Origin: Choristoneura fumiferana
Lineage: Eukaryota; Arthropoda; Insecta; Lepidoptera; Tortricidae
Length of the DNA: 64,000 nucleotides
Reading direction: 5' to 3'
NCBI RefSeq assembly: GCF_025370935.1
Contig: NC_133478.1
Location: 15,019,945-15,083,944 of the forward strand
The position numbers and the translations under genes are program-made. Of the stretch, positions 20,824-31,413 are shown one piece after another (position 1 is the stretch's first letter; every line of letters begins with the position of its first letter). A model generated the notes under the pieces. That model saw only the letters and a program-made list of their open reading frames with translations. It ran no database searches and was not told where the DNA came from.

Positions 20824-22148
20824 CTAGCAGCCTCCCTCGTTAGTGCCCTCAGTGGTTTCGTAAGCAGGTGGTGGCGTTGTAGACTCTGGATCGCACACGA
20901 CGTCACCGCAGCATTTAGGGTAGTCCAAGGTTAAGTCTGTCACCAAATGGCAGTTAGATGAGAATGCTAGAAGGCCGCATCTGTTTTAAAAATAAAAAGC
21001 ACAGTGACTACTCGTTAAAGCTCGAGGTTGCAGATTTGAGAGCTGTTTTATCAAATTGTAAAATTGTGTGTGAAATAAGATTATAAAGTAAAAATTATAA
21101 AGTAAAATAAAAAAAATACTGCTTACGTAAAAACTTGTGTTTCACCGTTCGTCCCACAGGTGTATTGTTCACATGATGTATCATCAGTCGGAAAATAAGG
21201 TTTGTTGAAAGGCAAAACTGCGTTAAATTTAGACAGGTAGCAACCCTCTTGATCAGCTGAAAAATAATAAAGTTTTGAGTATTTAATTGCACTGACCGTT
21301 TCTTAACTACAAAACCTGCGACAAGCTAAGTAGTGGCTGCTTTCAATATTGGTTTAATAAAGAAATGACAAATTTTCAGCCCGTTTGCTTATCCTAGTCG
21401 GTGTCTTATATTTACATTATTTTTATTACATTCTGCAATGTAGGTAATTAGAGGACATTGTCAACTTTGATTTTATAGTTAACCCCCGACGCACGCAAAA
21501 AAAGGGGTGTTATAAATTGACCGCTATGTGTGTCTGTGTGTGTTTGTGTCTGTCTGTGGCATCGTGCCTATGGAAGGTGGTAGGACCTTGTGCTAGGTCC
21601 GCCCGGATTGCTACCACCATCTTGCTCGCTAACCCTGCCGTGAAGCAGCAGTGCTTGCACTGTTGTCTTTCGGCGTGGAGAGTAAGACAGCCGGTGAAAT
21701 TACTGGCACTTGAGGTATCCCATCTTAGGCCTCTAGGTTGGCAACGCATCTGCAATTCCCTTGGTGTTGCAGATGTTTATGGGCGGTTAATTTTCTAAAT
21801 CTTCTTTTAAAAGAAGCTTCTCCTGACAATAGCAAACACAACAAAAAAAGAATTAGCGAAATCGGTCCAAAGGCTACTTTTTATCCCGGAAAAATGCAGA
21901 GTTTCCGAGGAAACAGCGTGCGATAACCGGATTCCACGCGAGCGAAGCCGCAGGCAAAAGCTAGTTATAATATAGAAAGAAGAAAAGTGGTCAGTGTTTA
22001 GCAAAACAAAAATAATCTGCGGTAGTCATAAAAAATACTCAAACTTACCGAATCCAGGTGGTTTTGGTTCCGCAGGATAAATCCCAACTGCGGCGTAGAC
22101 ACACGCGACCGCTGCCGCCACGAAAATGAGATTCAATAATTTGTTCAT
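20824..22148 (-). CDS. Secreted SVWC-domain (Vago-like) peptide gene, copy A; join of 3 exons
   Basis: Coding exons 22049-22148, 21127-21256 and 20824-20980 join in frame to 128 aa. Both introns are GT-AG: donors CG|GTAAGT and AC|GTAAGC, acceptors TTTTCAG|CT and AAACAG|AT; phases 1 and 2. Residues 1-19 form a signal peptide (MNKLLNLIFVAAAVACVYA). The mature part has Cys at 39, 62, 67, 78, 87, 100, 101 and 106. The eight cysteines with the late CC pair, plus 'CGLLAFSSNC' and 'DYPKCCGDVVC', mark a single-domain von Willebrand factor type C fold. SVWC proteins in arthropods are secreted; the family member Vago acts in antiviral and stress signalling, but the role of this one is inferred. It ends unusually with a ninth mature Cys (GGC-stop). 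The start ATG is the first after the TATA promoter. Intron 1 holds a BMC1-like repeat. Confidence 0.9.
21482..21788. mobile_element. Repeat X fragment (minus) interrupted by BMC1-like repeat (plus)
   Basis: 21482-21560 is the reversed tail of repeat X (with a TGTG microsatellite). From about 21567 a BMC1-like copy runs forward and stops at 'gggcggt' (21786). The rest of both elements, still present in copy B at 40857-41273, is deleted here. All of this lies in intron 1 of the SVWC gene. Confidence 0.75.
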
Positions 22149-22189
22149 TATTCAGCAGAGCCATAGACCATCACAGATCGACAGCAGAC

Positions 22190-22226
22190 TAAAATATTAA
22201 CTATTACGTCGCTACTTTATATATAT
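22190..22226 (-). promoter_or_regulatory. TATA promoter of the SVWC gene, copy A
   Basis: On the minus strand TATATATAAAG lies at 22225-22215. About 33 nt downstream is an initiator-like TTAGTCT around 22190, giving a ~42-nt 5' UTR before the ATG at 22148. The same box is kept in copy B at about 41695-41705. No convincing NF-kB or STAT site was recognised upstream by eye. Confidence 0.65.
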
Positions 22227-22383
22227 TGCCTAATAATTGTTAGGGTTATTCACAAAGTGTTATATTCCCAGATTGATTGATTGAAATTAGTGTTGCCGCA
22301 GACGAATGCGACGTCGGGGACGGTGACTCAACGGGGTCACGCCGTTTTGTCACCAAATCAGTTTTAAATATTTTTGATTATAT

Positions 22384-22950
22384 AGTAAATTGATAACCAA
22401 GGGTGGAAAGTGACCCATTTCACCTGAGATATTTCTGGCGCTCGAACGAAGTGAGAGCGCCAATACAAAAAAAAAAATACATCATTAAATTGAATTTCAG
22501 TATTCAGTAAATTGAATTTACTTATACCCAACCTCCAACGGTACCTTTTCAACCTGGCCACTTGCCTCGGCCGAGTATAAAATAAAATCGAGTTGGTCAC
22601 GACCAAGGAGTTTATATACCTACAAAACTGGAGGTTGAACGCCGAACGAAGAAGGTTGACCTTTATTACTTATTTATATATTCCATCTCTTTCTTTCACA
22701 TTTCACAAATAACATCCATCTCTTTCTTAACCTAACTAAAGAAAGAGATGGAATATGTTCGTGACGTAATAAAGATCAAATTTCATGTCTTGTACATACC
22801 TAAGCTTTTTGGTCACGACGACGTGCATATAGATGGCCATGCCGAAACGTGAAAAAAAAGTGTCATTGACGTAACTCAACTATCTTCGACTCCGTGGCTA
22901 ATCGAAAAAAAAAATACTTTCCACCCTAGAGATGAAAACGCAATTTTCCA
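22384..22950. repeat. Composite inverted-repeat DNA upstream of SVWC
   Basis: 'gggtggaaagt' at the left and 'actttccaccct' at the right face each other. Inside, 22660-22775 is a foldback whose arms share 'ttattac', 'ttccatctctttcttt' and their complements. Copy B keeps the foldback at about 42220-42330. Looks like a degraded DNA element with a nested foldback. Confidence 0.55.
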
Positions 22951-22969
22951 CCCGATTATCTACCCATGA

Positions 22970-23880
22970 AAATTAAACTTTCCGAACAGGAGAGATGAAA
23001 AATAATAAGATATGTTTGTTAGTCTGAAAGGTATTTATTGTATGGGCCAAGATACCCGAAATAAATGAATTTAATATTATTTTTTATGATTATTATAACT
23101 GTAAAAAAGATAACTTATCCCTAATAGGGGATCTTTTTCAGCTAACCGAGTTTAGCAAAGAAAAATTACTAATGTCATGAAGAAATATGTTATAAAAAAG
23201 TAGTATTAAATAAATTCATCATCATCCCAGCCTATATACGACCCACTGCTGGGCACAGGCCTCCTCTCAGAACAAGAGGGCTTAAATAAATTATTCAGAA
23301 AAAATACTCAGAAATTACTTTTGCTACTTCTTGATAAATTATGACTAGCTTTAACCAGTGTTTTCGCGCGCGTTAGAAATACCTTCACAAAAATATTTTA
23401 GAGTTTGGCCTGAAGAATGGTTTCGAGAATGTTACCCTTGTGCAAGCACACCATTCCCTCGGAAAACGCCATTATCTATTGATTGCAGACAAAGTTGACA
23501 CTACATGTCATCTTGAAAGCGGAGGTACTTTTACCTATTTTAGCATTGTGTGACAGCGTCTCTCTCCCTCTCTCGCTCTCTTGTTTAATGTAAAAATGTT
23601 ATAACATGGGAACGTATTTGATTACGGGAATATTAAATGAATACACCTATGTCTCAATCCAGATGTTTGTCTCCAAATGCCTTTATTGCGTGATCATGAT
23701 TGAGTTACAAACAAAATATCGTCCTACCTCCCTTATGTTATGTGGGGTGATTTTTTTTCGTTTAACCCTATGGTGTGGGGTATTGCTGGATATGTAGGTC
23801 TTTTAAAATCATTGCGGGGTTGTGAAGACCATTTTCCAATTCAGTGATCTGTTTGCGAAATATTCAACTTTAATTAAAAA
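22970..23880. other. ~0.9 kb present only in copy A
   Basis: In copy B the flanks are joined around 42500 with a short residue. The A-only block holds a 65-bp SINE tail with target duplications (23217-23281) and, at 23705-23880, a reversed copy of the repeat W seen at 55585-55860. No gene is recognised in it; the 63-codon ORF at 23606 is partly repeat W. Confidence 0.7.
23217..23281 (-). mobile_element. 65-bp SINE tail with 11-bp target duplication
   Basis: Contains only the SINE 3' end (on plus: catcatcatcccagcc ... gaacaagaggg). The direct repeat TTAAATAAATT flanks it at 23206-23216 and 23282-23292. The extreme 5' truncation plus duplication shows a genuine retroposition event. Confidence 0.85.
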
Positions 23881-24449
23881 AATTGAAAAAAATCATGATT
23901 GTAGTAAATATAATATTTTATAATATTTACAAGGAAAACTATAACGGCTAAGTTTGATTGAGAGTTATTAGTACTTTTAGAGTAAATAGCGAACTAAGGT
24001 ATAAAATTAAATATACCCAAACTTGAAACTACAAATCTATAGAAACATATAAGTACTTGTTTTTTTCGTAACTTGGGCGTGTCCGAAACGCTCTTGGCGG
24101 GTTTTTAAATCTTGAGTTTTTATTATACTGACGACAATTCAAACGCTTTCAGAATAACGCTCTAGCGACATAGCTCGTGCGTTGGTTATTATTTATCACC
24201 TTTGAAATATTGTTTTGTGGACAAAAGTACTATTTTAATCTGATCAAAACTTTATCGTCTTGCTAATACAACTGCGATTTCTTTGTCTTTGAAAAATTTA
24301 ATAACGTCATGTCACTACCATCTGATAAAATATTTAAATTAAACAACTTTATTTTCAATAGTCTTCTTTTGTACAGTGGCGGCACGAGAGAATACCTTTG
24401 TGAAATTCATACATCCGAATGGGGATCCTGCATAAATATGCAGGATCCG

Positions 24450-24660
24450 TCATCCCGCCTATGTACATCCCACTGCTGGGCCCAGGCCTTCTCTCAAAAT
24501 GAATGAAAGAAAGAAAGAATCCTTAAATTTTAAGAATATTTAAATGTTAAATTTCAAATACAATTTTGCACATGAATTTCGAAAGACTTAGTTGAAAGTC
24601 TAGTTTCAAACCCTCGACTTTCTCTCTAGTAGACTATAGGTCAAACCACGCAAGAGGTGC
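24450..24660 (-). mobile_element. Diverged pol III SINE
   Basis: On plus: 'cccgcctatgtacatccc', 'ctgggcccaggccttctct', a GAAA microsatellite, 'cacatgaatttcgaaagactta', 'caaaccctcgact' and 'aggtcaaaccacgcaag'. The middle of the element is replaced by GAAA repeats. Allele at 43168-43375. Confidence 0.65.
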
Positions 24661-25634
24661 CATAACCTGACCAAGCGTGCGCTAAGCGCGAGCAAAGCGT
24701 AGTCCGTTTCAATTTAGGCAAAAATACTTTCTATTGTTTCAACAGGTTGCATTTTTAAAGCGAATTTCGTGAGGAAGAGAAATTGTGACCATTCCGTAGA
24801 TTTAGTTTTTGGAAATAATTTTAATAGGGTATAAAAGGTAACAGAAATCATCAGTAATTTCAAAAATATCGCAAGCTCTAGAACCGGACACTAGGTAGCG
24901 AAAAACGGCAAACCGATAATGTCCTTTTCAACCTCGACATTGGCGGAATCATTGATGGTATAGAAGGAATTACATTTAAAAAACAATTAAAACAGTTTAC
25001 AAAACCAGTACTTCAGTAATACTAGTAGGATGCTATACTTCGCTTGTAATTAATGCTTCTACCTTCAAGCAATTGAAATGTACCTAGTTATCCTTAACAA
25101 CTAAGCAGTCATCATAAATACTTAAAAATAACTTCTTGGAAATTATTGCAACCGTTCCTGGAGTTCTAATGAGCGGTAGCGTAATAAGCCGTTAATTATA
25201 GCACGATGCGATACTCCGTAATCCTGACAGCTGACGATTCCTGTTCATCCATTTATCATAACACGGGGTTTGAGTCAGAAGCGTCTGAGGAAAGCGGGCG
25301 CTGCTGCTGAGGATGCAAGCTTTAACCTTTCGCTTGCCTGGTAGGGTCTGAGAGACCCAGGTTGTATAAAATCTGTCGTCTTTTTCTATTTATTATTTCG
25401 CATATCTCTGAGTAGCTCCAAGTCATTCGAAACCGAAATGTCATCGGTTTAGATTTTGCAGCGAGTATGTTCTTGAGTTGTACGTAAATATATCAAGATT
25501 GAAGTTTACCTCAGTACCTCTATTAGTTTGACACGAATCCATTCGTGTATTCTATTAGTTTTACACGAATCTTATCCCTTTGTCGATCAAAATAAGAAAT
25601 GTCTTTTATTTCTGTGTTTATCTTAAGTGTTTTA

Positions 25635-25775
25635 GGGGCTGTTTCACCATCCATTGATTAGCGTTAACCGACGGTTAAATGTGATGCCGTCTCCATCTAT
25701 TCGAACAAAACAAGTAGAGACGGCATCACACCTAACCGCCAGTTAACACTAATCAATGGATGGTGAAACAGACCC
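25635..25775. mobile_element. Foldback MITE with TTA duplication (141 bp)
   Basis: Arms GGGCTGTTTCACCATCCATT and its complement close over a short loop and include a second matched block 'gatgccgtctc'/'gagacggcatc'. TTA precedes (25632-25634) and follows (25776-25778). The TTA duplication suggests a PIF/Harbinger-type origin. Allele: 44328-44466. Confidence 0.8.
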
Positions 25776-26280
25776 TTAATGTACAAAATAACTAAAAGCA
25801 CATTGTCAACGTGTTAATTTTTTTTTTTACATTTGTCTGTTGGTTAAACCCACTGGAATATAGCGTGACTTTTAAAACAACAGGCATGCCAAGGCCTAAA
25901 ACGTTTCCCACGAGAATATTCTAACACTAACTCCACTCATATAATTTGCTCACCAAAATCTCGTGTGACATAAGGTCCAAGAATTATAAAATGAATCCCA
26001 AAAAGTCTGGTATAGTTTATTAATTTTAATCTTGAATGTTACTTTATTCGATAATTTACTGAACACATTCCATTTCTTGCAACTTTGTCTTGTAACAGAC
26101 CTGTAGGTAATTATTAAATGATAGGAACGATTATGCATACTAGCTTGTTTGCAGGGTTAAATAAATACCTTGTGGCAATTTCGAGCAATCTGTTTGTAAA
26201 AAATAATAGGACAGGACATTGACGATCAAATGAAAGACCTAAAAGGAAATGACTAAATCATTAAATCAAATTTTTAAGTG

Positions 26281-26470
26281 TATATGTCGGCGGCCGATCG
26301 TAAAATCTGCCAGATCACGAAATTCCTAGGCATATCGTGAAATGGCGCCATTTCATGTATTGGCTAAGGGAAATCCGCCATATCGTTCAAAATTCACAGT
26401 TTAACGATTTGCCTGGTGACGTTAAGGCAGATCATGAAATATCACGATCACGATTGGCCGCCGACATATA
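26281..26470. mobile_element. TIR MITE (190 bp)
   Basis: Ends TATATGTCGGCGGCC and GGCCGCCGACATATA are perfect inverted repeats; inner boxes 'atctgcc' and 'ggcagat' also pair. Allele at 44931-45118 has a small internal deletion. The 61-codon ORF inside is incidental. Confidence 0.8.
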
Positions 26471-26591
26471 TAAAATTGTACACAAAAGAACAAAACGCAA
26501 TCGTGCTTGCACCAAAGAATGAGTTTATTTATTAATATATCTAATATAATAACTGAGTACACGATGATATTGTTAAACACTTCACATGAAA

Positions 26592-26752
26592 CATCATCAT
26601 ATTCATCATTATGTCAACCGAAAACGTCCACTGCTGGACATAAGTAGGCCTCCCCCAAGGCTCTCCACTCAGACCGGTCTTGTGCTTTCCGCATCCACCT
26701 CGATCCCGCGAACCAGGTCATCGCTCCATCTTGTTGGAGGCCTACTGACAGC
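26592..26752 (-). pseudogene. RTE-like LINE 3' fragment
   Basis: Minus translation reads 'RPPTRWSDDLVRGIEVDAE', the Gly-Arg-Pro-rich end of RTE-like ORF2 proteins, then a 3' end with GATGATG repeats. Allele at 45240-45408. 5'-truncated and dead. Confidence 0.75.
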
Positions 26753-26902
26753 ACATGCAACATAATTTGTAGCAAATATTCTGCAGAGTTATTAGCCAAG
26801 CCATTTGCGACCGACGCTGTCAAAAATAGACCGACAGACATTGAGACAAAAAAAACTTATGCAACCTTATTTTGTCACATCATAAAATAATAGAAAAAAG
26901 CT

Positions 26903-27047
26903 AAATACACCGATCTCTCCATAGAAATTAAAACACAGTGTTGCCACTCCAGTACCCGCACCGTAAAAACAATTCCTATCATACTCACCACAACAGGCGT
27001 CATACCGAAAACACTACATGAGAGCCTCCGGGCACTCAATATGCACC
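26903..27047 (+). pseudogene. R2/R4-like LINE C-terminal fragment, truncated in A
   Basis: Translation continues 'TDLSIEIK', then 'TIPIILTTTGVIPKTLHESL'. This is the strand and helix after the restriction-like endonuclease, equivalent to 'IIVPIVVSTNGLI' in the 20.1-20.6 kb element. In copy A it stops abruptly at a deletion breakpoint; copy B (45550-45774) reads to a natural stop. Confidence 0.65.
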
Positions 27048-27089
27048 CAGCTCGTGGTAATTTTCAAATATAATTATCGCTTGAGCGAA

Positions 27090-27540
27090 ACTTCGTCGAC
27101 ATGTTTATCCTGCCCGTCCTAACCTATGTTGCACAAACATGGTCTCTGATCGAAAACCAGAAGTCCAAGCTTAAGGTTTGCCAGAGAGCGATGGAGCGCA
27201 GCATACTAGGTGTAAAAAGGACAGATAGAGTCCAAAACACTACGCTGCGCTCAAAGACACGTATAGCTGACGTTGGGAAAGAGACTGCTAAGCTGAAGTG
27301 GGACTGGGCTGGACACGTCTGTCGCATGCACACACAGAGGTGGGCTCACACAGCCACTTGGTGGGCACCGGAGGACGGCCATCGACGGCGAGGCAGACCG
27401 AGAAGGAGATGGCGGGACGATTTAGACGCGTATGCAAGGGATTGGCCTGACATTGCGCTGAGCCCCGGTGTGTACGAGGTGTAGAGATCAAGAGGAGAGG
27501 CCTTTGCCCAGCAGTGGGACAATATTGTAGGCAAGTAAAA
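27090..27540 (+). pseudogene. RTE-like LINE ORF2 C-terminal fragment
   Basis: An open frame to 27484 carries 'LPVLTYVAQTWSL' (end of the polymerase region), 'LKVCQRAMERSILGVKRTDR', 'KLKWDWAGHVCRM' and 'GRPRRRWRDDLDAYARDW', the canonical order at the end of RTE-like reverse transcriptases. It lacks the catalytic YxDD region and so cannot mobilise. The allele at 46264-46660 is frameshifted after 'RTDRVQ' and lacks 'aggcctttgcccagcagtgg'. Confidence 0.85.
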
Positions 27541-27544
27541 AAAT

Positions 27545-27645
27545 ATCGCTCATGAATTTCGAAAAAGTTAGGCAAGCCCGGATTTGAACCCACGATCCTC
27601 TGCTTGAGAGGCCATAGATCAAACCACTAGGCTACCACTCACAGC
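27545..27645 (-). mobile_element. SINE head fragment
   Basis: On plus: 'atgaatttcgaaaaagtta', 'ggatttgaacccacgatcct' (B box) and 'gatcaaaccactaggctacca' (A box). The allele at 46667-46750 has lost part of the A box. Confidence 0.7.
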
Positions 27646-27932
27646 TTCTTTTTGCAATCTAGCTCCAAATGAAGAATCGTTTAAAAAGTGGGAAAATGAA
27701 ACGGCGCTAAGAATTGTTAGTACTCGTAAATACGACTGCTCATTTTTGGATATTATTAATGACTTATTTACCTTCGTCGTAGAATTTTCCGGTGTGCTTA
27801 GTACCTACTAAATTATGAAAATTCATCTTTCATCCTAAATAAACAGTCGTACTTACGTTACTTGAGTTCAAAATTTATGCAGTTATTTACCAACAGTTTG
27901 TTTATGAGGCTTGGAAATGAAGAAGATACGTA

Positions 27933-28338
27933 CAATGAGGGCTATCGTTTTTTGTCTCACTAGATGGCGCACTCTTACGTGAGGTTTTTAAGTGTGGCTT
28001 TCAAAGTCTGTTATTACGGGCGTGAAAACAAAGTTTAGATTAAAATCATATTTAATACACCACAACCACAGTGTTGCGTAGTCCCGTTATGTTCGGAAAA
28101 AAAGGGAGGACAAAAGTTTCCGAAAGACAAAACTGTCTCAAAATACAGACATTCATTGCCCCGTAACGCATAATTGCCATAATTAATTTCAGGTAACGCA
28201 AAATATTGACAAAATTATTCTAATTATAAATAAACCCGCGTAACTCACCCAAAATCTATGAGATTTGACATTTCGGAGACCTCACGCTACACTATAGCGC
28301 CCCTAGCGGCGAATTCATACGCGATAGGGCCCTCATTG
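27933..28338. mobile_element. TIR element family T, copy 2
   Basis: Same ends and interior as 15608-16036, with a short internal deletion near 28060 compared with copy 1 and with its allele at 47038-47466. Confidence 0.8.
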
Positions 28339-28339
28339 A

Positions 28340-29143
28340 CCTAGCCCCAAACTAAGCAAAGCTTGTACTATGGATACTAGGCAACGGATAAACATATATT
28401 AAACATAAACAAACATAAATATAAACATTATTTTTACTTTATTGTCTGAGACTGACGGTGAATGCGATTGCGAGCGTCCGGATGTTAAGCAATACAGCTA
28501 CAAGTCCATTTGAATCGCACTATCATCTCAATAATCCATACACATGGACACATGTTATGTGTATGTGTTGGACTACATGTTAAGGATATCTGTAAATTAT
28601 TTACACTAACACCACTAGGGTAGTAGTACTGTTTTTGGATATTAGATAGTTGACATTAGAAGTACCTAATATACAAAAAAGTTCTAGTATTAAAACTATT
28701 ATGTTTAGTGAGTTTCAAAAGTTTATACTGAAACAAATAAAGTTCGTAATGTTTTATAAATTTATTTCAAACGTATATTTAAGCAATAAATGGCCATTAG
28801 CGGCGCAATGGCCACAAACGGTCCTTCTACCTTACAAACAAATAATATCTAGAAAAAAGCTTCTAATTAAATTCTCTGTAACATTTTAATTACACTTAAC
28901 CCTCACTTAACAGCAAAATTGCACTCGAAGAGCTGGAGGGTAGAACGTAAAAAATATATTAAAATTGAAAATGCAGAAAACAAAGTGAATAGGGATCCAT
29001 TTTCCACTTCCACTGGACTGGACGTCCAACTGTTAAACCCCTCTCCCAAAGACTTTCAGTTATTTCGGTTGAAAGCGGTCTACATCCACGTGAACCCGCG
29101 GCTTTAACCAGGTCATCCGTCTCTTTCACTGCTGGATATCTTA
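28340..29143. other. Gene-free stretch
   Basis: Unique AT-rich DNA between two MITEs. A 62-codon ORF at 28919-29107 and its 62-codon allele at 48064-48252 differ at several residues, and no domain or signal peptide supports coding. Confidence 0.5.
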
Positions 29144-29613
29144 AGCGTGTCACACACTAAACTGATACGATAAGATATCTGTATCTGAACGCATATCTGT
29201 TAATATCGCTCCCTATACAATTCAATGAGCTAACACACACAGCGCAGATAATTTATATTTTATCGTGAAGTATCTGTGGGCACCGACATATATCGAAAGA
29301 TGGCAAAGATATTACTGCGTATATAAATTGATCTGTGTATAATATCTGCTGATATAAATATGTTATAGTATTTTATCTGCAGATAGATACAGGTTGATGT
29401 GAGAGCCCCGCTGCACGCGAGTAAATCTAGAAGGGATAAACACGAAAACATCCTGTATAAACAATCCGCACCAAAAAACAAGTCAGTTTGACGGATTTTA
29501 GACTGAATGTATCGTCTCCAATATTGTATATGCGTAGTGTGTGATAGTTTCAGATCATTAAGTTATTATATGCAGATAAAATATTATCGTATCTGCGTAG
29601 TGTGTGATACGCT
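29144..29613. mobile_element. Harbinger-like MITE with TTA duplication (470 bp)
   Basis: Ends AGCGTGTCACACACTA and TAGTGTGTGATACGCT are inverted repeats, followed inward by 'gatacgata' and its complement. TTA flanks at 29141-29143 and 29614-29616. The interior has many 'gatatctg'-like words. Allele 48289-48760, also TTA-flanked. Confidence 0.8.
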
Positions 29614-29849
29614 TTACGGTGCGCTTGCGAATTAATAGCATTTTCCATTCGAGAACTTTTCAGCTCTAACAGCCTCAGTTATCTAAAATAAATAATTTAT
29701 TGTTATTACTAGCGTTTACCGGGCTTCGAACGCGTAAATCATTAGATACAGCAGTTGAATTGAAATTCCGGGATTTTATTAAATTCTCGTGGGAATTCCC
29801 TAAAATTACATCGTGGTTTTCATTGACGTTAAATTAAAACACCCATGCC

Positions 29850-30310
29850 TAATTTCATGACTCTAAACCCAGTGGTTGTTAGTTCGACATTTTATCCCTA
29901 TCCCGTGGGAACATCGGGATAAAAAGTATCCTATGTGTTATTCCAGATGTCCAACTATCTACATACCAAATTTCATGACTCTAAGCCCAGCGGTTATTAG
30001 TTCGAGATTTTATCCCTATCCCGTGGGAACATCGGGATAAAAAGTAGCTTATGTGTTATTCCAGACGTCCAGCTACCTAGATACCAAATTTCATGACTCT
30101 AAGCCCAGCGGTGGTTATTTAGAAATTTTATCCCTGTCCCGTGGGAATATCGAGATAAAAAGTATTCTATGTTTTAATCCAGATTATAAACTTACTTTTT
30201 GGAAAATTTCATCCAAATCCGTCCAGCCGTTTCAGCGTGAAAAAGTAACAAACACACTCACTCAATCACAAACTCACTCACTCACTCAACAACTTTCACA
30301 TTTATGATAT
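29850..30310 (+). repeat. LINE-type 3' region with ~119-bp tandem units
   Basis: Three units begin around 29858, 29968 and 30085, each with 'tttcatgactctaa', 'cccagtgg' or 'cccagcgg', 'ttatccctatcccgtggga' and 'gataaaaagta'. They are followed by 'aaatttcatccaaatccgtc', 'cgtttcagcgtga' and a CTCA microsatellite. The allele at 48980-49545 has an extra unit. The tail is of a type I associate with lepidopteran retroelements. Confidence 0.75.
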
Positions 30311-30316
30311 TCATAG

Positions 30317-30398
30317 GATTAACCTGTCCTCTCCCAGAGGCACAAATTTGTGCCCAAAATCCTTCGACCCTGTTATCCTGGGAGATGACAGATTAATC
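30317..30398. mobile_element. Short foldback element, copy 2
   Basis: Ends GATTAACCTGTCCTCTCCCAG and the complement finishing 'agatgacagattaatc'; related to 2956-3034. Confidence 0.65.
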
Positions 30399-30487
30399 TG
30401 TTGTTGAATGATCAAACGCTTTTTGGTGAATAACTGCAGTAAAACAAGGTTCATATTTTTGCCTAACGCATTCTGCCTCTTTCTTCT

Positions 30488-30720
30488 TTTTTATGTAATA
30501 CAGACCAACGAGCAGACGGTTCACCTGATAGTAAGTAATTACTATTGCCCATAGACATCCGCAGCACCATCATTTTCAGATTGCAGGTTGCTGCCGGCCT
30601 TGCAAGAAACGGTACAATCACTTTTTTTACTTCCATCGTTTTAATGCACATTTCAGTACAAGCGGAGCTGATTCCGCACGGAATCCGTTTGACTCGCACA
30701 CCAGCACTGAATAAGAAGTC
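30488..30720 (-). mobile_element. Worn second-family SINE
   Basis: Boxes 'ccaacgagcagacggttcac', 'ctgatagtaagtaattacta' and 'gcaggttgctgccggccttg' match 4449-4665 in order. ORFs of 77-78 codons on both strands are by-products. Allele 49640-49880. Confidence 0.6.
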
Positions 30721-31208
30721 ATACCCTGTTACTCTGGTCCGCTCAGTCCGTTTCCACTTATTACCTACCCTCTTTTAGTGGACGGCAGGCATTATACCTA
30801 GGCAATAAGCTTACAGAATAGATCGATAATGATGTCTCTAAATCTATGTATACCACCTTATTACTGCTTTTGTATTGGTACCTATAGCTTTACTGTTTTA
30901 GAAGGTAAATTACGCCCCAGCTTTTCAATCAACTACGAAAATAAATTACATTCTCGTCTCCGCCTCCACAAACGAGTTATGCCGCATAAAAATCCTGTTT
31001 AAACCGCCGAAAGGTGACAAAAATTATTTCAGAACTCATTTCTGCATGCCGATAGAGATCCCTGAAAAAAGCGTAATAACGGCAAATGGTGCCCATCTCC
31101 AAACGGCACATTAACATCGGCTGAGATGACTCGTCATTTGTCCCCTACCTTGGATTCTCACCAGGTTAAAGTGAACATTTTCGTCAGATGTATTTGTGGT
31201 GGGTCGGC

Positions 31209-31413
31209 CATTCTCATTTTATTGTGTACATGTCTAATTACCGTGCCGCTTTTGTCCCGCACTAATGACACGGTAATTAGACTTGAATGCACAGATAAAT
31301 GTAAATGGCAGAATCCTTTTTCTAGATGTGCACTCAGTCTCAGTGCCGTGTCGCTTTTGCATGAAAAAAGAAGAGGTACGGTAATTAGACAGGTGCACGA
31401 TAAAATAAGAATG
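31209..31413. mobile_element. TIR MITE (205 bp)
   Basis: CATTCTCATTTTATTGTG...gtctaattaccgt is mirrored by acggtaattagac...ATAAAATAAGAATG. An inner pair 'ccgtgccgcttttg'/'gccgtgtcgcttttg' is in direct orientation. This accounts for the 128-codon ORF across it, which I do not call a gene. Allele about 50369-50573. Confidence 0.75.

Noticed and set aside
27101..27484. 127-aa ORF as a host gene
   Set aside because: It is the C-terminal end of an RTE-like LINE ORF2; its allele is frameshifted.
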